Assembly: GCF_001499965.1 (NCBI RefSeq)
Contig: NZ_LQIT01000003.1
Location: forward strand, 1-64,000
Direction: 5' to 3'
Source: Mycobacterium sp. GA-2829
GTDB lineage: Bacteria; Actinomycetota; Actinomycetes; Mycobacteriales; Mycobacteriaceae
Length of the DNA stretch: 64,000 bases
Below, piece by piece: positions 9,447-18,023 of the stretch. The translations under genes and the position numbers were made by a program. How positions within the stretch are numbered: position 1 is the stretch's first letter; each line of letters opens with the position of its first letter. The notes beneath the pieces were generated by a model that saw nothing but the letters and a program-made list of their open reading frames with translations, did not search any database and was not told the DNA's origin.

Positions 9447-9560
9447 GGACTCACTGTCTGTCTGCGTTGACGATCACTATTGTTCGAAGGTTTCCACCCA
9501 AAGGGGCTCGTGGGAACTGTATCGACACCGGGTGGGCCGGTCGTCACCGCCCACCGCGGA

Positions 9561-9602
9561 TGTGGGAGATCTCACCGCCGCTCTAACGTGATACACCTCA
9601 CA
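9561..9602. promoter_or_regulatory. Two CRP(Rv3676)-like sites between sucC and the M23 peptidase
   Basis: CGTGATACACCTCACA (9587-9602) matches the CRP half-site layout TGTGA-N6-TCACA at all but one base. TGTGGGAGATCTCACC (9561-9576) matches less well. Their centres are 26 bp apart. Their place between divergent sucC and the peptidase gene suggests cAMP/CRP control of one or both. Confidence 0.6.
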
Positions 9603-9710
9603 GTTTTCGGCGTCCCAGGTTCACGGCTTGCCACTCTCATTGGGATTTGGTTAACGTGCCATCTGGTCTAGCTAGGTAACGGTCTGGTCACGACAAAAGG
9701 ACTCTTCAGG

Positions 9711-10808
9711 TTGGCAGCGCATCGTTCGTCCCGATCCCGTCAGGGAGCGTCGCCGAACGCCCGCCAGCCGCAAGGGATTTCGATCCCCGCCGAGCGCGCC
9801 GCCGAAGTCACCGACATCATCCCGTTCAACGAATTCGGCGATCTCGACGACTTCGACTTCCGTGACAGCACCGCATTCGATCGGGACGTGGAGATCATCC
9901 GCGCCCCCGAACTCGACGACCTGCACGACACCGACGACCTGATCCCACTGCGGTTGGCGGTCCCCGCGCACTTCCGCGCCGAGGGTGACGACGCCGCATC
10001 GTCGCGTGGACCGCGCAGCACCCGCGCCTACCGCGACAGCCACACCGACGTCAGCGACGGCACCGCAGCCACCGACATCATCGACCTGCGCGGCCGCCGT
10101 GGCGCACACCGCAAAGAGGCCGAGGGCCCGATCAAGAGCCGCCTGGTGATCGCCGCCATGGCCGCGGGCGCGACCGCCGCGGGCGCGTACTCGATGACCC
10201 AGAACTCGGCACCGGCCGGGAACGACACGGTGCTGGCCGCGGATGCGACGTCGACGGTCGAGGGCGCCTCGATCAGCGGCTCCGTCGACGGTATGCAGAT
10301 CGTGTCGGTCGCCTCGACCACGAACTCCGCGGTGCATACCGAGGAGATCCGGAAGGCCGCCGCCTTCGCCCAGGAACGCGCCGAGCGCGAGGCGCGTCAG
10401 CTGCGTCCCCTCTACGTCATGCCCACCAAGGGTGTGTGGACCTCAGGCTTCGGCTACCGCTGGGGCGTGCTGCACGGCGGGATCGACATCGCCGGTCCGA
10501 TCGGCACGCCGATCCTCGCCGCCGCCGACGGTGTGGTGACCGACGTCGGCCCCACCGCCGGGTACGGCGCCTGGGTGAAGCTGCGTCACGCCGACGGGAC
10601 CGTCACCCTCTACGGTCACCTCAACACCTGGTCGGTGAGCGTGGGTGAGCAGGTGATGGCCGGTGATCAGATCGCCACGATGGGCAACCGCGGCAATTCG
10701 ACGGGACCGCACCTGCACTTCGAGGTCCTCGTCAACGGCTCGAACCGTATCGACCCGGTGGGTTGGCTGGCCAAGCGCGGCCTGACCACCGGCAGCTATG
10801 TTGGCTGA
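9711..10808 (+). CDS. Membrane-anchored M23 (LytM-type) peptidase, Rv0950c homologue
   Basis: A 365-residue protein with an acidic, disordered N-terminal region (1-140), one membrane segment (about 143-160) and a C-terminal LytM domain. The zinc ligands are visible in HGGIDIAGPIG and HLHFEV. M23 enzymes cut peptidoglycan cross-bridges or activate amidases outside the membrane. The TTG at 9711 is the likely start, with AAAGGA ending 9 nt upstream. It is followed directly (TGA then GTG) by a small membrane protein gene. Confidence 0.86.
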   Translation: MAAHRSSRSRQGASPNARQPQGISIPAERAAEVTDIIPFNEFGDLDDFDFRDSTAFDRDVEIIRAPELDDLHDTDDLIPLRLAVPAHFRAEGDDAASSRGPRSTRAYRDSHTDVSDGTAATDIIDLRGRRGAHRKEAEGPIKSRLVIAAMAAGATAAGAYSMTQNSAPAGNDTVLAADATSTVEGASISGSVDGMQIVSVASTTNSAVHTEEIRKAAAFAQERAEREARQLRPLYVMPTKGVWTSGFGYRWGVLHGGIDIAGPIGTPILAAADGVVTDVGPTAGYGAWVKLRHADGTVTLYGHLNTWSVSVGEQVMAGDQIATMGNRGNSTGPHLHFEVLVNGSNRIDPVGWLAKRGLTTGSYVG

Positions 10809-11435
10809 GTGAGCTCAGCCGATTCGACTGGCCAACCAGGCGATCCGGACGACACCAGGATCATCCGACGGCACCCGACCGGCGCACAGCCCGTCGTGCC
10901 GAGTGCCCAGCAGACCGGCATCATCCGCCGTCACCCGACCGGGGCGTTGCCCACGGGCCAGGACCCGCAGACCACCTACATCGAGCCACCCGCCCTCGGC
11001 GACGGCGCTCAGACGTCCTACATCCCGCGACCCCGCCCGGTGGAGATCCCCCCGACGGTCGTCGTCGCCAATCCCCGGACCGCGATCGCCGCGGCGGTGC
11101 TGGCGATCCTGACCGGCTGGGCGACCGCCGTCATCGCCACGGACCTGATCGCCGGCTGGTGGAGCACCGACCGGCTGTTCTGCGTGGCCATCGGGTTCCT
11201 GACGGCGATCTCGGCCGCCGCATCGATCGGCGGCCTGGTGATGCTGCTGTTGCGCCGCCGGATGAGCAGGCTGCTGATCGTGGTGGGCTGCGCGATAGGG
11301 CTGCTGATCTTCGGCAGTCTCTTCGTCGCGGGTGCCCGCTTCCCGTGGATCGTCTACGCGATCCCGGTGCTGCCGGTCGCGGCGATCGTGCTCACGCTGC
11401 TGCCCGCCACGGGCCGGTGGGCGCAGTCGGGTTAG
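10809..11435 (+). CDS. Conserved four-TM membrane protein with N-terminal IIRRHPTGA repeats
   Basis: A 208-residue protein. The N-terminal about 90 residues are polar and carry two copies of the motif IIRRHPTGA (near 17 and 37). Four hydrophobic helices follow (about 97-125, 128-152, 157-178 and 181-203). The GTG start abuts the TGA of the M23 peptidase gene, so the two are transcribed together and probably translationally coupled. I recognise no catalytic motif. Linkage suggests an envelope role with the peptidase, but that is inference. Confidence 0.75.
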   Translation: MSSADSTGQPGDPDDTRIIRRHPTGAQPVVPSAQQTGIIRRHPTGALPTGQDPQTTYIEPPALGDGAQTSYIPRPRPVEIPPTVVVANPRTAIAAAVLAILTGWATAVIATDLIAGWWSTDRLFCVAIGFLTAISAAASIGGLVMLLLRRRMSRLLIVVGCAIGLLIFGSLFVAGARFPWIVYAIPVLPVAAIVLTLLPATGRWAQSG

Positions 11436-11448
11436 CCGCCGCTACGAC

Positions 11449-11510
11449 CGCCGAGACTGCTGCCAGATCGTCGGAATACGGAAATCCGTGATCTCACCGC
11501 AGTCTCGGCG
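11449..11510. repeat. Intergenic palindrome, family A copy 3
   Basis: CGCCGAGACTGC (11449-11460) and GCAGTCTCGGCG (11499-11510) have exactly the same outer arms as copy 1. The inner part again has CAGATC and GATCT. It lies between the convergent membrane protein and uvrD1 genes. Confidence 0.85.
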
Positions 11511-11512
11511 AT

Positions 11513-13867
11513 CTAGAGCTTCTGGATCGGCGCGTGGTTGTGCATGAGCTTGACCCGGCCGGCGCTGCCGAAGTCGATCAGCGACATCGCGGACTCCCCG
11601 ACGCCGGAGACCTCCTCGACGCGGCCGAGGCCGTACTTGTCGTGGTTGATGCGGTCGCCCGGTTCGAGCACGATCAGCGCCTTCTTCCCGCCACCGGTCC
11701 GCATCGGCGACGGCCGCGGTGCGCCGAAGCCCGCACCGGCGCCGGAGCCGCCCGACATCCGGCCCGGGGCGCTCAGCCCCGACGGGGCGGGGTCGGTGCG
11801 CCGCCAGTCGATGAGCTCCTGCGGGATCTCACGCAGGAACCGCGACTCCGGGTTGAGCATGGGCTGGCCCCACGACGAGCGCACCTTCGCGCGGCTGAGG
11901 TACAACCGCTGGCGCGCGCGGGTGATGCCGACGTAGGCCAGTCGCCGTTCCTCGGACAGTTCGTTGGGGTCGCCGAGGGCGCGCATGTGCGGGAACATGC
12001 CGTCCTCCCAGCCGGTGACGAACACGACCGGGAACTCCAGGCCCTTGGCGGTGTGCAGTGTCATCATCGTCACCACCCCCGAACCGTGTTCGGGGATGTC
12101 GTCGGCGTCGGCCACCAGCGACACCCGCTCGAGGAACTGCGCGAGCACGCCGGTGTCGGGGACGTCCTCGTCGACGGGTTCGTCGAGGTCTTCGGCCAGT
12201 GCGGCGGCGTTGGCCCGGTCGATGCTGAATTCGTGTGCGACGCTGACCAATTCGTTGAGGTTGTCCAGCCGCGCAAGGTCCTGCGGGTCGTTGGACGCCT
12301 CGAGTTCGGCGCGGTAGCCGGTCCGGTCGAGCACCGCTTCCACGAGTTCGCCGAGTTCGTCGCCGAGCCGGCCGCGCAGATCGTCGAGCATCTCCACGAA
12401 GCTCTTGATGCACTTCTCCGAGCGGGTGTTGAGCATCGGCACCTTGCCCTCGGCGGCGGCCTGTAGGGCGTCGTTGAAGCTGGCTCCGGTGTTCTCGGCG
12501 TACACGGCGACGCACGCCTCGGCGCGGTCGCCGATGCCGCGGCGCGGGGTGTTGAGGATGCGGCGCATGCTCACCGAATCGCCGGGGTTGTCGAGCACCC
12601 GCAGGTAGGCGACGATGTCGCGGATCTCGCGGCGTTCGTAGAAGCGGACGCCGCCGACCACCTTGTACGGGATGCCGGCGCGGATGAACACCTCTTCCAG
12701 CGCGCGCGAGCTGTTGTTGGTGCGGTAGAAGACCGCGAAGTCGTTGTAGGAGTGCCCGTCATCGGCCAGCCGGTCGATCTCCTGGGCGACGAAACGCGCC
12801 TCGTCGTGCTCGTTGTCGGCGACGTAGCCGACGATCAGCTCACCCTGCCCGGAGTCGGTCCACAGCCGCTTCTCACGGCGGCCCGCGTTGCGGGCGATCA
12901 CTGCGTTGGCGGCGTTGAGGATCGTCTGGGTGGAGCGGTAGTTCTGCTCGAGCAGGATGGTCGTCGCGTTCGGGTAGTCGCGCTCGAAATCCTCGATGTT
13001 GCGGATCGTCGCGCCGCGGAACGCGTAGATCGACTGGTCGGCGTCGCCCACCACGCACAGCTCCGCCGGCGGCACGCCATCGGATTCGGGCAGGTCGTGG
13101 CCGACCAACTCGCGCACCAGCACGTACTGGGCGTGGTTGGTGTCCTGGTACTCGTCGACCAGGATGTGCCGGAACCGGCGACGGTAGTACTGCGCGATCT
13201 GCGGGAACCGTTGCAGCACCGCGACCGTCTCACCGATGAGGTCGTCGAAGTCGAGGGCGTTGGCCGCGCGCAGCCTGCGCTGGTACTCGGCGTAGACGTC
13301 GGCGATGATGCGGGCCAGGTCGTCGGCGGCCTCGGACGCCTCGGCAGCGGCCTGTTCGGGCCCGATCAGCTCGTTCTTGAGGTTCGAGATGCCGTTGGAC
13401 AGCAGCCGCGGCGAGTATTTCTTGGTGTCCAGGCCCATGTCCTTGCCGATCATCAGCAGCAGGCGGCGGGAGTCGTCGGCGTCGTAGATCGAGAAGTTCG
13501 AGTTCAGGCCGGGCAGCAGCGAGGCCTGGTTGCGCAGGATCCGCACGCAGGTCGAGTGGAACGTCGCCACCCACATCGACCGCGCACGCGGGCCGACCAG
13601 CCCGACCACGCGTTCGCGCATCTCCGCGGCGGCCTTGTTGGTGAACGTGATGGCCAGCACCTGACCGACGCCGACGTCGCGGGCGGCCAGCAGGTAGGCG
13701 ATGCGCCGGGTCAGCACCGCGGTCTTCCCGGAGCCGGCGCCGGCAACGATCAGCAGCGGGGAGCCCTCGTGCAGAACCGCCTGGCGCTGCTGCGGGTTGA
13801 GGCCGTCGAGGAGTTCCTCGGCGCTGTCGTACGGCCGGGATCTCGGTTCAGTCACGTTCACACTCAT
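11513..13867 (-). CDS. uvrD1: ATP-dependent DNA helicase UvrD1/PcrA (SF1A)
   Basis: A 784-residue 3'-5' SF1A helicase. LNPQQRQAV (Q motif), AGAGSGKTAVLTRR (Walker A), DEYQDTN (Walker B), QNYRST, TAKGLEFPVVF and the C-terminal helicase motifs are all present. A C-terminal region of about 120 residues ends in a Tudor-like domain (NHDKYGLGRVEEV). UvrD1 acts in nucleotide excision repair and replication restart, and mycobacterial UvrD1 is stimulated by Ku, which is encoded at 60.2 kb. The ATG at 13867 is preceded by TAAGTT 10-15 nt upstream on its strand, a -10 giving a very short leader. Confidence 0.96.
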   Translation of the reverse strand: MSVNVTEPRSRPYDSAEELLDGLNPQQRQAVLHEGSPLLIVAGAGSGKTAVLTRRIAYLLAARDVGVGQVLAITFTNKAAAEMRERVVGLVGPRARSMWVATFHSTCVRILRNQASLLPGLNSNFSIYDADDSRRLLLMIGKDMGLDTKKYSPRLLSNGISNLKNELIGPEQAAAEASEAADDLARIIADVYAEYQRRLRAANALDFDDLIGETVAVLQRFPQIAQYYRRRFRHILVDEYQDTNHAQYVLVRELVGHDLPESDGVPPAELCVVGDADQSIYAFRGATIRNIEDFERDYPNATTILLEQNYRSTQTILNAANAVIARNAGRREKRLWTDSGQGELIVGYVADNEHDEARFVAQEIDRLADDGHSYNDFAVFYRTNNSSRALEEVFIRAGIPYKVVGGVRFYERREIRDIVAYLRVLDNPGDSVSMRRILNTPRRGIGDRAEACVAVYAENTGASFNDALQAAAEGKVPMLNTRSEKCIKSFVEMLDDLRGRLGDELGELVEAVLDRTGYRAELEASNDPQDLARLDNLNELVSVAHEFSIDRANAAALAEDLDEPVDEDVPDTGVLAQFLERVSLVADADDIPEHGSGVVTMMTLHTAKGLEFPVVFVTGWEDGMFPHMRALGDPNELSEERRLAYVGITRARQRLYLSRAKVRSSWGQPMLNPESRFLREIPQELIDWRRTDPAPSGLSAPGRMSGGSGAGAGFGAPRPSPMRTGGGKKALIVLEPGDRINHDKYGLGRVEEVSGVGESAMSLIDFGSAGRVKLMHNHAPIQKL

Positions 13868-13902
13868 GTCCGTCCCAACTTACCGCCGGAGGGCGACAGT
13901 CT

Positions 13903-13932
13903 TTGCGCTGGCACGGCCGCAGGTGGCAGACT
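13903..13932 (+). promoter_or_regulatory. Promoter for the leader peptide and chorismate mutase
   Basis: TTGCGC (13903-13908), an 18-nt spacer and CAGACT (13927-13932), then 7 nt to the GTG at 13940. This spacing puts the transcription start at the leader peptide start codon, giving a leaderless mRNA. The same -10-to-start distance recurs elsewhere in the window. Confidence 0.5.
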
Positions 13933-13939
13933 GACAACC

Positions 13940-13996
13940 GTGCTTGACCAGTCACGATTTTTTTACGGGTACCGGCCCGCGGTGCCCGTGGTCTAG
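13940..13996 (+). CDS. Aromatic leader peptide of a putative chorismate mutase attenuator
   Basis: An 18-codon frame, GTG to TAG, encoding (M)LDQSRFFYGYRPAVPVV. Codons 7, 8, 9 and 11 are Phe, Phe, Tyr and Tyr, the end products downstream of chorismate mutase. A -10-like hexamer lies 7 nt before the GTG. A strong hairpin follows 11 nt after the stop, and a competing pairing begins at the base after Tyr11. The layout is that of ribosome-mediated attenuation: stalling on uncharged tRNA-Phe or tRNA-Tyr would free the antiterminator. This is a prediction from sequence only. Confidence 0.7.
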   Translation: MLDQSRFFYGYRPAVPVV

Positions 13997-14038
13997 CTGC
14001 TTCCCCCAGCCCCGCGGTCCGCATTCGGATCCGGGGCT
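13973..14038 (+). terminator. Attenuator: mutually exclusive terminator and antiterminator
   Basis: Terminator: 14008-14014 (AGCCCCG) pairs with 14032-14038 (CGGGGCT). After a one-base bulge, 14016-14021 pairs with 14026-14031, closing a CATT loop; 13 pairs in all, followed by a pyrimidine-rich tail (CTTCTCTT). Antiterminator: 13973-13982 (CGGCCCGCGG) pairs with 14012-14021 (CCGCGGTCCG) at 9 of 10 positions, which removes the 5' arm of the terminator. The antiterminator starts immediately after the Tyr11 codon of the leader peptide. Confidence 0.72.
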
Positions 14039-14097
14039 CTTCTCTTGTGTGAGGCCCGAACCGGATGAGACCAGAACCCCCACACGAGGAGTCTGAG

Positions 14098-14361
14098 ATG
14101 AGTGTTGAAACCGACCAGTCGCTCGACATCGACGCGCTGCGTCAGGAGATCGACCACCTCGACGCCGCCATCCTCGAGGCCGTGCAGCGGCGCACCGAGG
14201 TGTCCAAGCTCATCGGCAAGGCCCGGATGGCCTCCGGCGGCACCCGCCTGGTGCACAGCCGGGAGATGAAGGTCATCGAGCGCTACAGCGTGCTCGGCCC
14301 GGAGGGTAAGGATCTGGCGATGCTGCTGCTGCGGCTGGGCCGCGGCCGCCTCGGCCACTAG
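14098..14361 (+). CDS. Intracellular chorismate mutase, AroQ-delta type (Rv0948c homologue)
   Basis: An 87-residue all-helical chorismate mutase that rearranges chorismate to prephenate, the first step towards Phe and Tyr. DIDALRQEIDHLDAAILEAVQRRTEVSKLIGKARMA is the typical AroQ helix 1. The C-terminus RLGRGRLGH is the segment that in M. tuberculosis inserts into DAHP synthase to activate the enzyme. An in-frame ATG at 14065 would give 98 residues. I chose ATG 14098 because GAGGAG lies 6 nt upstream and the attenuator tail occupies the region before it. Confidence 0.93.
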   Translation: MSVETDQSLDIDALRQEIDHLDAAILEAVQRRTEVSKLIGKARMASGGTRLVHSREMKVIERYSVLGPEGKDLAMLLLRLGRGRLGH

Positions 14362-14362
14362 C

Positions 14363-14411
14363 GATTTCGGTGTACGTGGTTGCGCCTGGCGCAACGAATT
14401 ACACCGAAATC
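14363..14411. repeat. Intergenic palindrome, family B copy 1
   Basis: GATTTCGGTGTA (14363-14374) and TACACCGAAATC (14400-14411) are perfect complements. An inner GTTGCGCC/GGCGCAAC pair lies between them. It sits between the convergent chorismate mutase and acyltransferase genes. A relative lies at 19706. Confidence 0.85.
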
Positions 14412-16449
14412 ACTTCGCGGCGAGCGCTTCGGTCAGCCACGGCGTGAGCCATTCGACGGCTTCCTTCGTCGGGTGCACGCCGTCGTCGCGCATCTGGATG
14501 CCCTCGACCCAATTGGTGTAGTAGCCGCGCGGTGACAGCTTCTTGTTGAAGTCGAGCACGGTGACGTTGCGGCGGGTGGCGATGACCTCGCGCAGCAGCT
14601 CGTTCCACGCGTCGGCGCGGTCCGGATCGTCCTCGGGGTAGAGCGTCCCGTCGGCCTGTTCGGCGCGCCGGTTGTAGGGCGCGGTGGTGACGACGACGCG
14701 CGCACCCGTCGACCCGAGGATGTCCAGCGCCCGGTTCAGCTCACCGCGCAGGTACGCGTCGTAGGCGTCATCGCCGACGTGTGTCCACTTCCCCTCGTTG
14801 ACCCGGTCGACCAGTTCCCACCGCCCGATCATCAGCAGCACGACATCGGGGCGGTCGTGGTCGATGCGCTGCGCCCAGCGGATCGGCCACGTCTCGCATT
14901 CGGGTTTCTGCGTCAGCGTCTGCCCGGTCGTCTTGTACGGCCCGCCGCGGGCGATACCGCAGCCGATGGTCGTGTAGTTCGAGAAGTGCAGGCCCGGGGT
15001 GTCCGGCAGGTAGCGCATCAGCGTCCACGCCACCGAATCGCCGAACACCGCGACGCTGCGGGTGCCCGGCGGCCGCTGCACGCCGACTTCGCCGATCGGC
15101 GCCGGCCGTTCCGGCAGTACCGCGGCGGCCGAGGCGATGTCGAGCAGATCGGGTCCGGAGTCCTCGGTGGGCTGCACGCCGATGGGGACGACGGAGATGG
15201 TCACGACGGCCGCGGTCGCGGCGGTGGCCAGCGCCAGCGGCAGCTGCGGCACCGTGGCGGGTCGCCAATGCCGGACCGGCCGCTCGATCAGCCAGTAGCT
15301 CAGCACCGCCACCGACAGCGTCGCGGCGCAGCGAGCGGCGAACAGCGGCCAACCCGTCCAGCCGGTGCGTTCCCCGTTGAGGAACTGGAAGATCGGCCAG
15401 TGCCACAGGTAGACGCCGTAGGAGACGGCGCCGAGCCACACCAGCGGCGGGCAGGCCAACATCCGCGCGATCGGGCCGCCCTGATCCAGCGCCACCGTCG
15501 CGACCACCAGCACCGCGGCCGCGGCGGCCGCGGTGAACAGGCCCATCCGGTACTCGGCGGGCGCCCCCGTCGCGTAGTGGGCCAGCACCCCCAACCCGGC
15601 CAACCCGACCAGCGACAGCACCCGCGCCACCCAGCGGACCCAGCGCGCGCGGATCGGGGTGCCCAGCGTGACCGTCGACCAGTCGCGCACCAGCAGCGCG
15701 GCCGCGGCGGCGCCGATCAGCAGGGCCTGCACGCGGGTGTCGGTGCCGAAGTACACACGGTTGGCGGTGGCCTCGGAGGTGAGCAGCACCGCGACCGTCG
15801 CCGACGCGGCCGCGACCGCGATCGCCACCCCGAACACACCCCAGCGCACGGCGCGTAGCGTCGGCATCGCGCGCCGCAGTGTCAGCACCCCGACGACGGC
15901 GACCAGCAGCAGCGGCCACACCAGGTAGAACTGCTCCTCCACCCCGAGCGACCAGGTGTGCTGGAGCGGGGAGGGCGGGCTGCCCTGGGAGAAGTAGTCG
16001 GTCTCCTGCGCGACGAACGCCCAGTTCGCGACCCAGAAGAACGCGGCGACGGCGTCGTCGCGCAGCGAGGTGACGGCGTCGGGTGGGAAGAACACGCGCG
16101 CCGCGACGACCGCCGACACCATGACGAGCAGGGCGGGCAGCAGCCGGCGGGCCCGCCGGATCCAGAATCCGCGCAGACCGATCCGACCGGTGCGGCCGAG
16201 TTCGTCGAGCAGCAGCGAGGTGATGAGGAACCCGCTGAGGACGAAGAAGACGTCGACGCCGAGGAACCCGCCGGCGACCCCGGGGATGCCGCCATGGTCG
16301 GCGAGGACGAGCGCGACCGCGACGGCGCGGAGGCCGTCGAGCGCGGGGATGTCCCGCCTGCCCGCGCTGCCGCGCCGCGTGCGCGCGGCGACCGGCGCCA
16401 CCCAGCGCCGATGCGCGGCTACGCGGACCGGCGCCGCAGTCACGTCCAT
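14410..16449 (-). CDS. Acyltransferase-3 / SGNH-domain membrane O-acyltransferase
   Basis: A protein of about 679 residues. The N-terminal acyltransferase-3 domain (about 30-410, ten or so TM helices) opens with DIPALDGLRAVAVALVLADHGG and contains FFVLSGFLITSLLLDE and FWIRRARRLLPALL. The C-terminal extracytoplasmic SGNH domain (about 450-679) has SVAVFGDSVAWTL (nucleophile Ser) and DDGVHPTKEAVEWL (Asp and His). Such fused enzymes O-acetylate or acylate envelope glycans and glycolipids, like Rv0111. The start is unsure: ATG 16449 was chosen, but GTG 16443 has a better GGAGG spacing, and TTG 16458 is also open. The acceptor is unknown. Confidence 0.85.
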   Translation of the reverse strand: MDVTAAPVRVAAHRRWVAPVAARTRRGSAGRRDIPALDGLRAVAVALVLADHGGIPGVAGGFLGVDVFFVLSGFLITSLLLDELGRTGRIGLRGFWIRRARRLLPALLVMVSAVVAARVFFPPDAVTSLRDDAVAAFFWVANWAFVAQETDYFSQGSPPSPLQHTWSLGVEEQFYLVWPLLLVAVVGVLTLRRAMPTLRAVRWGVFGVAIAVAAASATVAVLLTSEATANRVYFGTDTRVQALLIGAAAAALLVRDWSTVTLGTPIRARWVRWVARVLSLVGLAGLGVLAHYATGAPAEYRMGLFTAAAAAAVLVVATVALDQGGPIARMLACPPLVWLGAVSYGVYLWHWPIFQFLNGERTGWTGWPLFAARCAATLSVAVLSYWLIERPVRHWRPATVPQLPLALATAATAAVVTISVVPIGVQPTEDSGPDLLDIASAAAVLPERPAPIGEVGVQRPPGTRSVAVFGDSVAWTLMRYLPDTPGLHFSNYTTIGCGIARGGPYKTTGQTLTQKPECETWPIRWAQRIDHDRPDVVLLMIGRWELVDRVNEGKWTHVGDDAYDAYLRGELNRALDILGSTGARVVVTTAPYNRRAEQADGTLYPEDDPDRADAWNELLREVIATRRNVTVLDFNKKLSPRGYYTNWVEGIQMRDDGVHPTKEAVEWLTPWLTEALAAK

Positions 16450-16524
16450 GACCTCCAAGATCGGGATCCGAGCAAGGAAGTCTATGGCGGCCGCGGCGCC
16501 GAATCCGGCAGGCGCGCCTGGGTT

Positions 16525-17973
16525 TTACTTCGTCAGCGCGATGTACTTCGTGTCGAGGTACTCCTCGATGCCCTCGGTGCCGCCCTCACGCCCGAAACCG
16601 GACTCCTTGATGCCGCCGAACGGGGCGGCGGCATCGCTGATCACGCCCCGGTTGACGCCGACCATGCCGGACTCGATCGCCTCGGCGACGCGCAGCGCGC
16701 GGTCCAACGACTGGGTGTAGACGTAGGCGGCCAGTCCGTATTCGGTGTCGTTGGCCGCGGCGACGCCCTCGTCCTCGGTGTCGAAGCCGGTGATCGGGGC
16801 GACGGGGCCGAACACCTCCTCCTTGAGGATGCGGGCGTCGGCGGGCACGTCGGCCAGCACGGTCGCCGGGTAGAAGTTGCCGGGGCCGCCGGGGGCGACA
16901 CCGCCGACGGCCACGGTCGCGCCGCGGGAGACCGCGTCGGAGACCAGCTCGGTCACCTTCTGCAGCTGCTTGCTGTTGATCAGCGGGCCCAGCGTCGACG
17001 ACTCCTCGAGGCCGTTGCCGAGTTTGACCTCGCTCATCCGCTTGACCAGCTTCTCGGTGAACTCCTCGCGCACGGAGTTGGCGACGTGGAAGCGGTTGGC
17101 CGCCGTGCATGCCTCACCGCCGTTGCGCATCTTGGCCAGCATCGCCCCGTCGACGGCGGCGTCGATGTCGGCGTCGTCGAACACGATGAACGGGGCGTTG
17201 CCGCCAAGCTCCATCGACGTGCGCAGCAGCTTGTCCGCGGACTGCTTCACCAGCGCCTTACCCACCCCGGTCGAACCGGTGAAGGTCAGCTTGCGCAGCC
17301 GGCCGTCGTCGACGAGGGCCTCGGTGACCGCTCCGGGGTTGCTGGTCGGCAGCACCGACAGCACGCCCTTGGGCAGCCCGGCCTCGGCCATCAGCTTGGC
17401 CAGGTACAGCATGGTCAGCGGCGTCTCCTGCGCCGGTTTGACGATCATCGTGCAGCCCGCGGCGAAGGCCGGGCCCATCTTGCGGGTGCCCATCGCGAGC
17501 GGGAAGTTCCACGGGGTGATCGCGTAGCACGGGCCGACGGCCTGTTTGGTGACGATGATCCGGCCGGTGCCGGCGGGGCTCGGGGTGTAGCGACCACCGA
17601 TACGGACGGCCTCCTCGGCGAACCACCGGAAGAACTCGGCGCCGTAGGTCACCTCACCCTTGCTCTCGGCGACCACCTTGCCCATCTCGAGCGTCATGAG
17701 CGCGGCGATGTCGTCGGACTTCTCGGTGAGCGTCTCGAACACCGAACGCAGGATCTCGCCGCGTTTACGCGCCGGGGTGGCGGCCCATTCGGCCTGGACC
17801 GCGCAGGCGGCGTCGAGCGCGGCGATCGCGTCCTCGGCCGTGGCGTCGCCGACGGCGACGAGCACCTCGTCGGTGCTGGGGTCCAACACGTTGAACGTCG
17901 ACTTCGCCTCGCGCTCCTCACCACCGATCCACAGTCCGGTGGGAACCGATTCCAACAGTGCGGTGGTGTCCAT
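16525..17973 (-). CDS. gabD: Succinate-semialdehyde dehydrogenase (GabD family)
   Basis: A 482-residue aldehyde dehydrogenase. GPCYAITPWNFPLAMGTRKM (cofactor site), FTGSTGVGKAL, Glu255 in ELGGNAPF and catalytic Cys289 in GGEACTAANR are present; the 34-residue spacing between Glu and Cys is normal. Sequence type matches bacterial GabD, oxidising succinate semialdehyde to succinate with NAD(P)+, the last step of GABA or 2-oxoglutarate bypass routes. It is divergent from pgi, with 50 bp between starts. It may feed succinate into the cycle served by sucCD nearby, but that link is inference. Confidence 0.88.
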   Translation of the reverse strand: MDTTALLESVPTGLWIGGEEREAKSTFNVLDPSTDEVLVAVGDATAEDAIAALDAACAVQAEWAATPARKRGEILRSVFETLTEKSDDIAALMTLEMGKVVAESKGEVTYGAEFFRWFAEEAVRIGGRYTPSPAGTGRIIVTKQAVGPCYAITPWNFPLAMGTRKMGPAFAAGCTMIVKPAQETPLTMLYLAKLMAEAGLPKGVLSVLPTSNPGAVTEALVDDGRLRKLTFTGSTGVGKALVKQSADKLLRTSMELGGNAPFIVFDDADIDAAVDGAMLAKMRNGGEACTAANRFHVANSVREEFTEKLVKRMSEVKLGNGLEESSTLGPLINSKQLQKVTELVSDAVSRGATVAVGGVAPGGPGNFYPATVLADVPADARILKEEVFGPVAPITGFDTEDEGVAAANDTEYGLAAYVYTQSLDRALRVAEAIESGMVGVNRGVISDAAAPFGGIKESGFGREGGTEGIEEYLDTKYIALTK

Positions 17974-18010
17974 ACACCAATTCTCTACGCCTTCTTTTCG
18001 GTCACCGCAC

Positions 18011-18016
18011 TAGGGT
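18011..18016 (+). promoter_or_regulatory. -10 element of a leaderless pgi transcript
   Basis: TAGGGT matches TANNNT and ends 7 nt before the pgi ATG at 18024. No Shine-Dalgarno sequence is present, so the mRNA probably begins at the start codon. Confidence 0.55.
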
Positions 18017-18023
18017 CTGAGAC

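Noticed and set aside
7503..9470. 655-codon open frame on the plus strand opposite sucD and sucC
   Set aside because: It is an antisense shadow of two certain genes, typical of high-GC codon use, with no recognisable domain.
9480..9671. 63-codon frame in the sucC-peptidase intergenic region
   Set aside because: It covers the divergent promoter region with CRP-like boxes, has no ribosome site and no recognisable product.
14065..14097. Longer chorismate mutase start at ATG 14065
   Set aside because: It has no ribosome site, lies just after the attenuator and adds residues not typical of the family; ATG 14098 has GAGGAG at good spacing.
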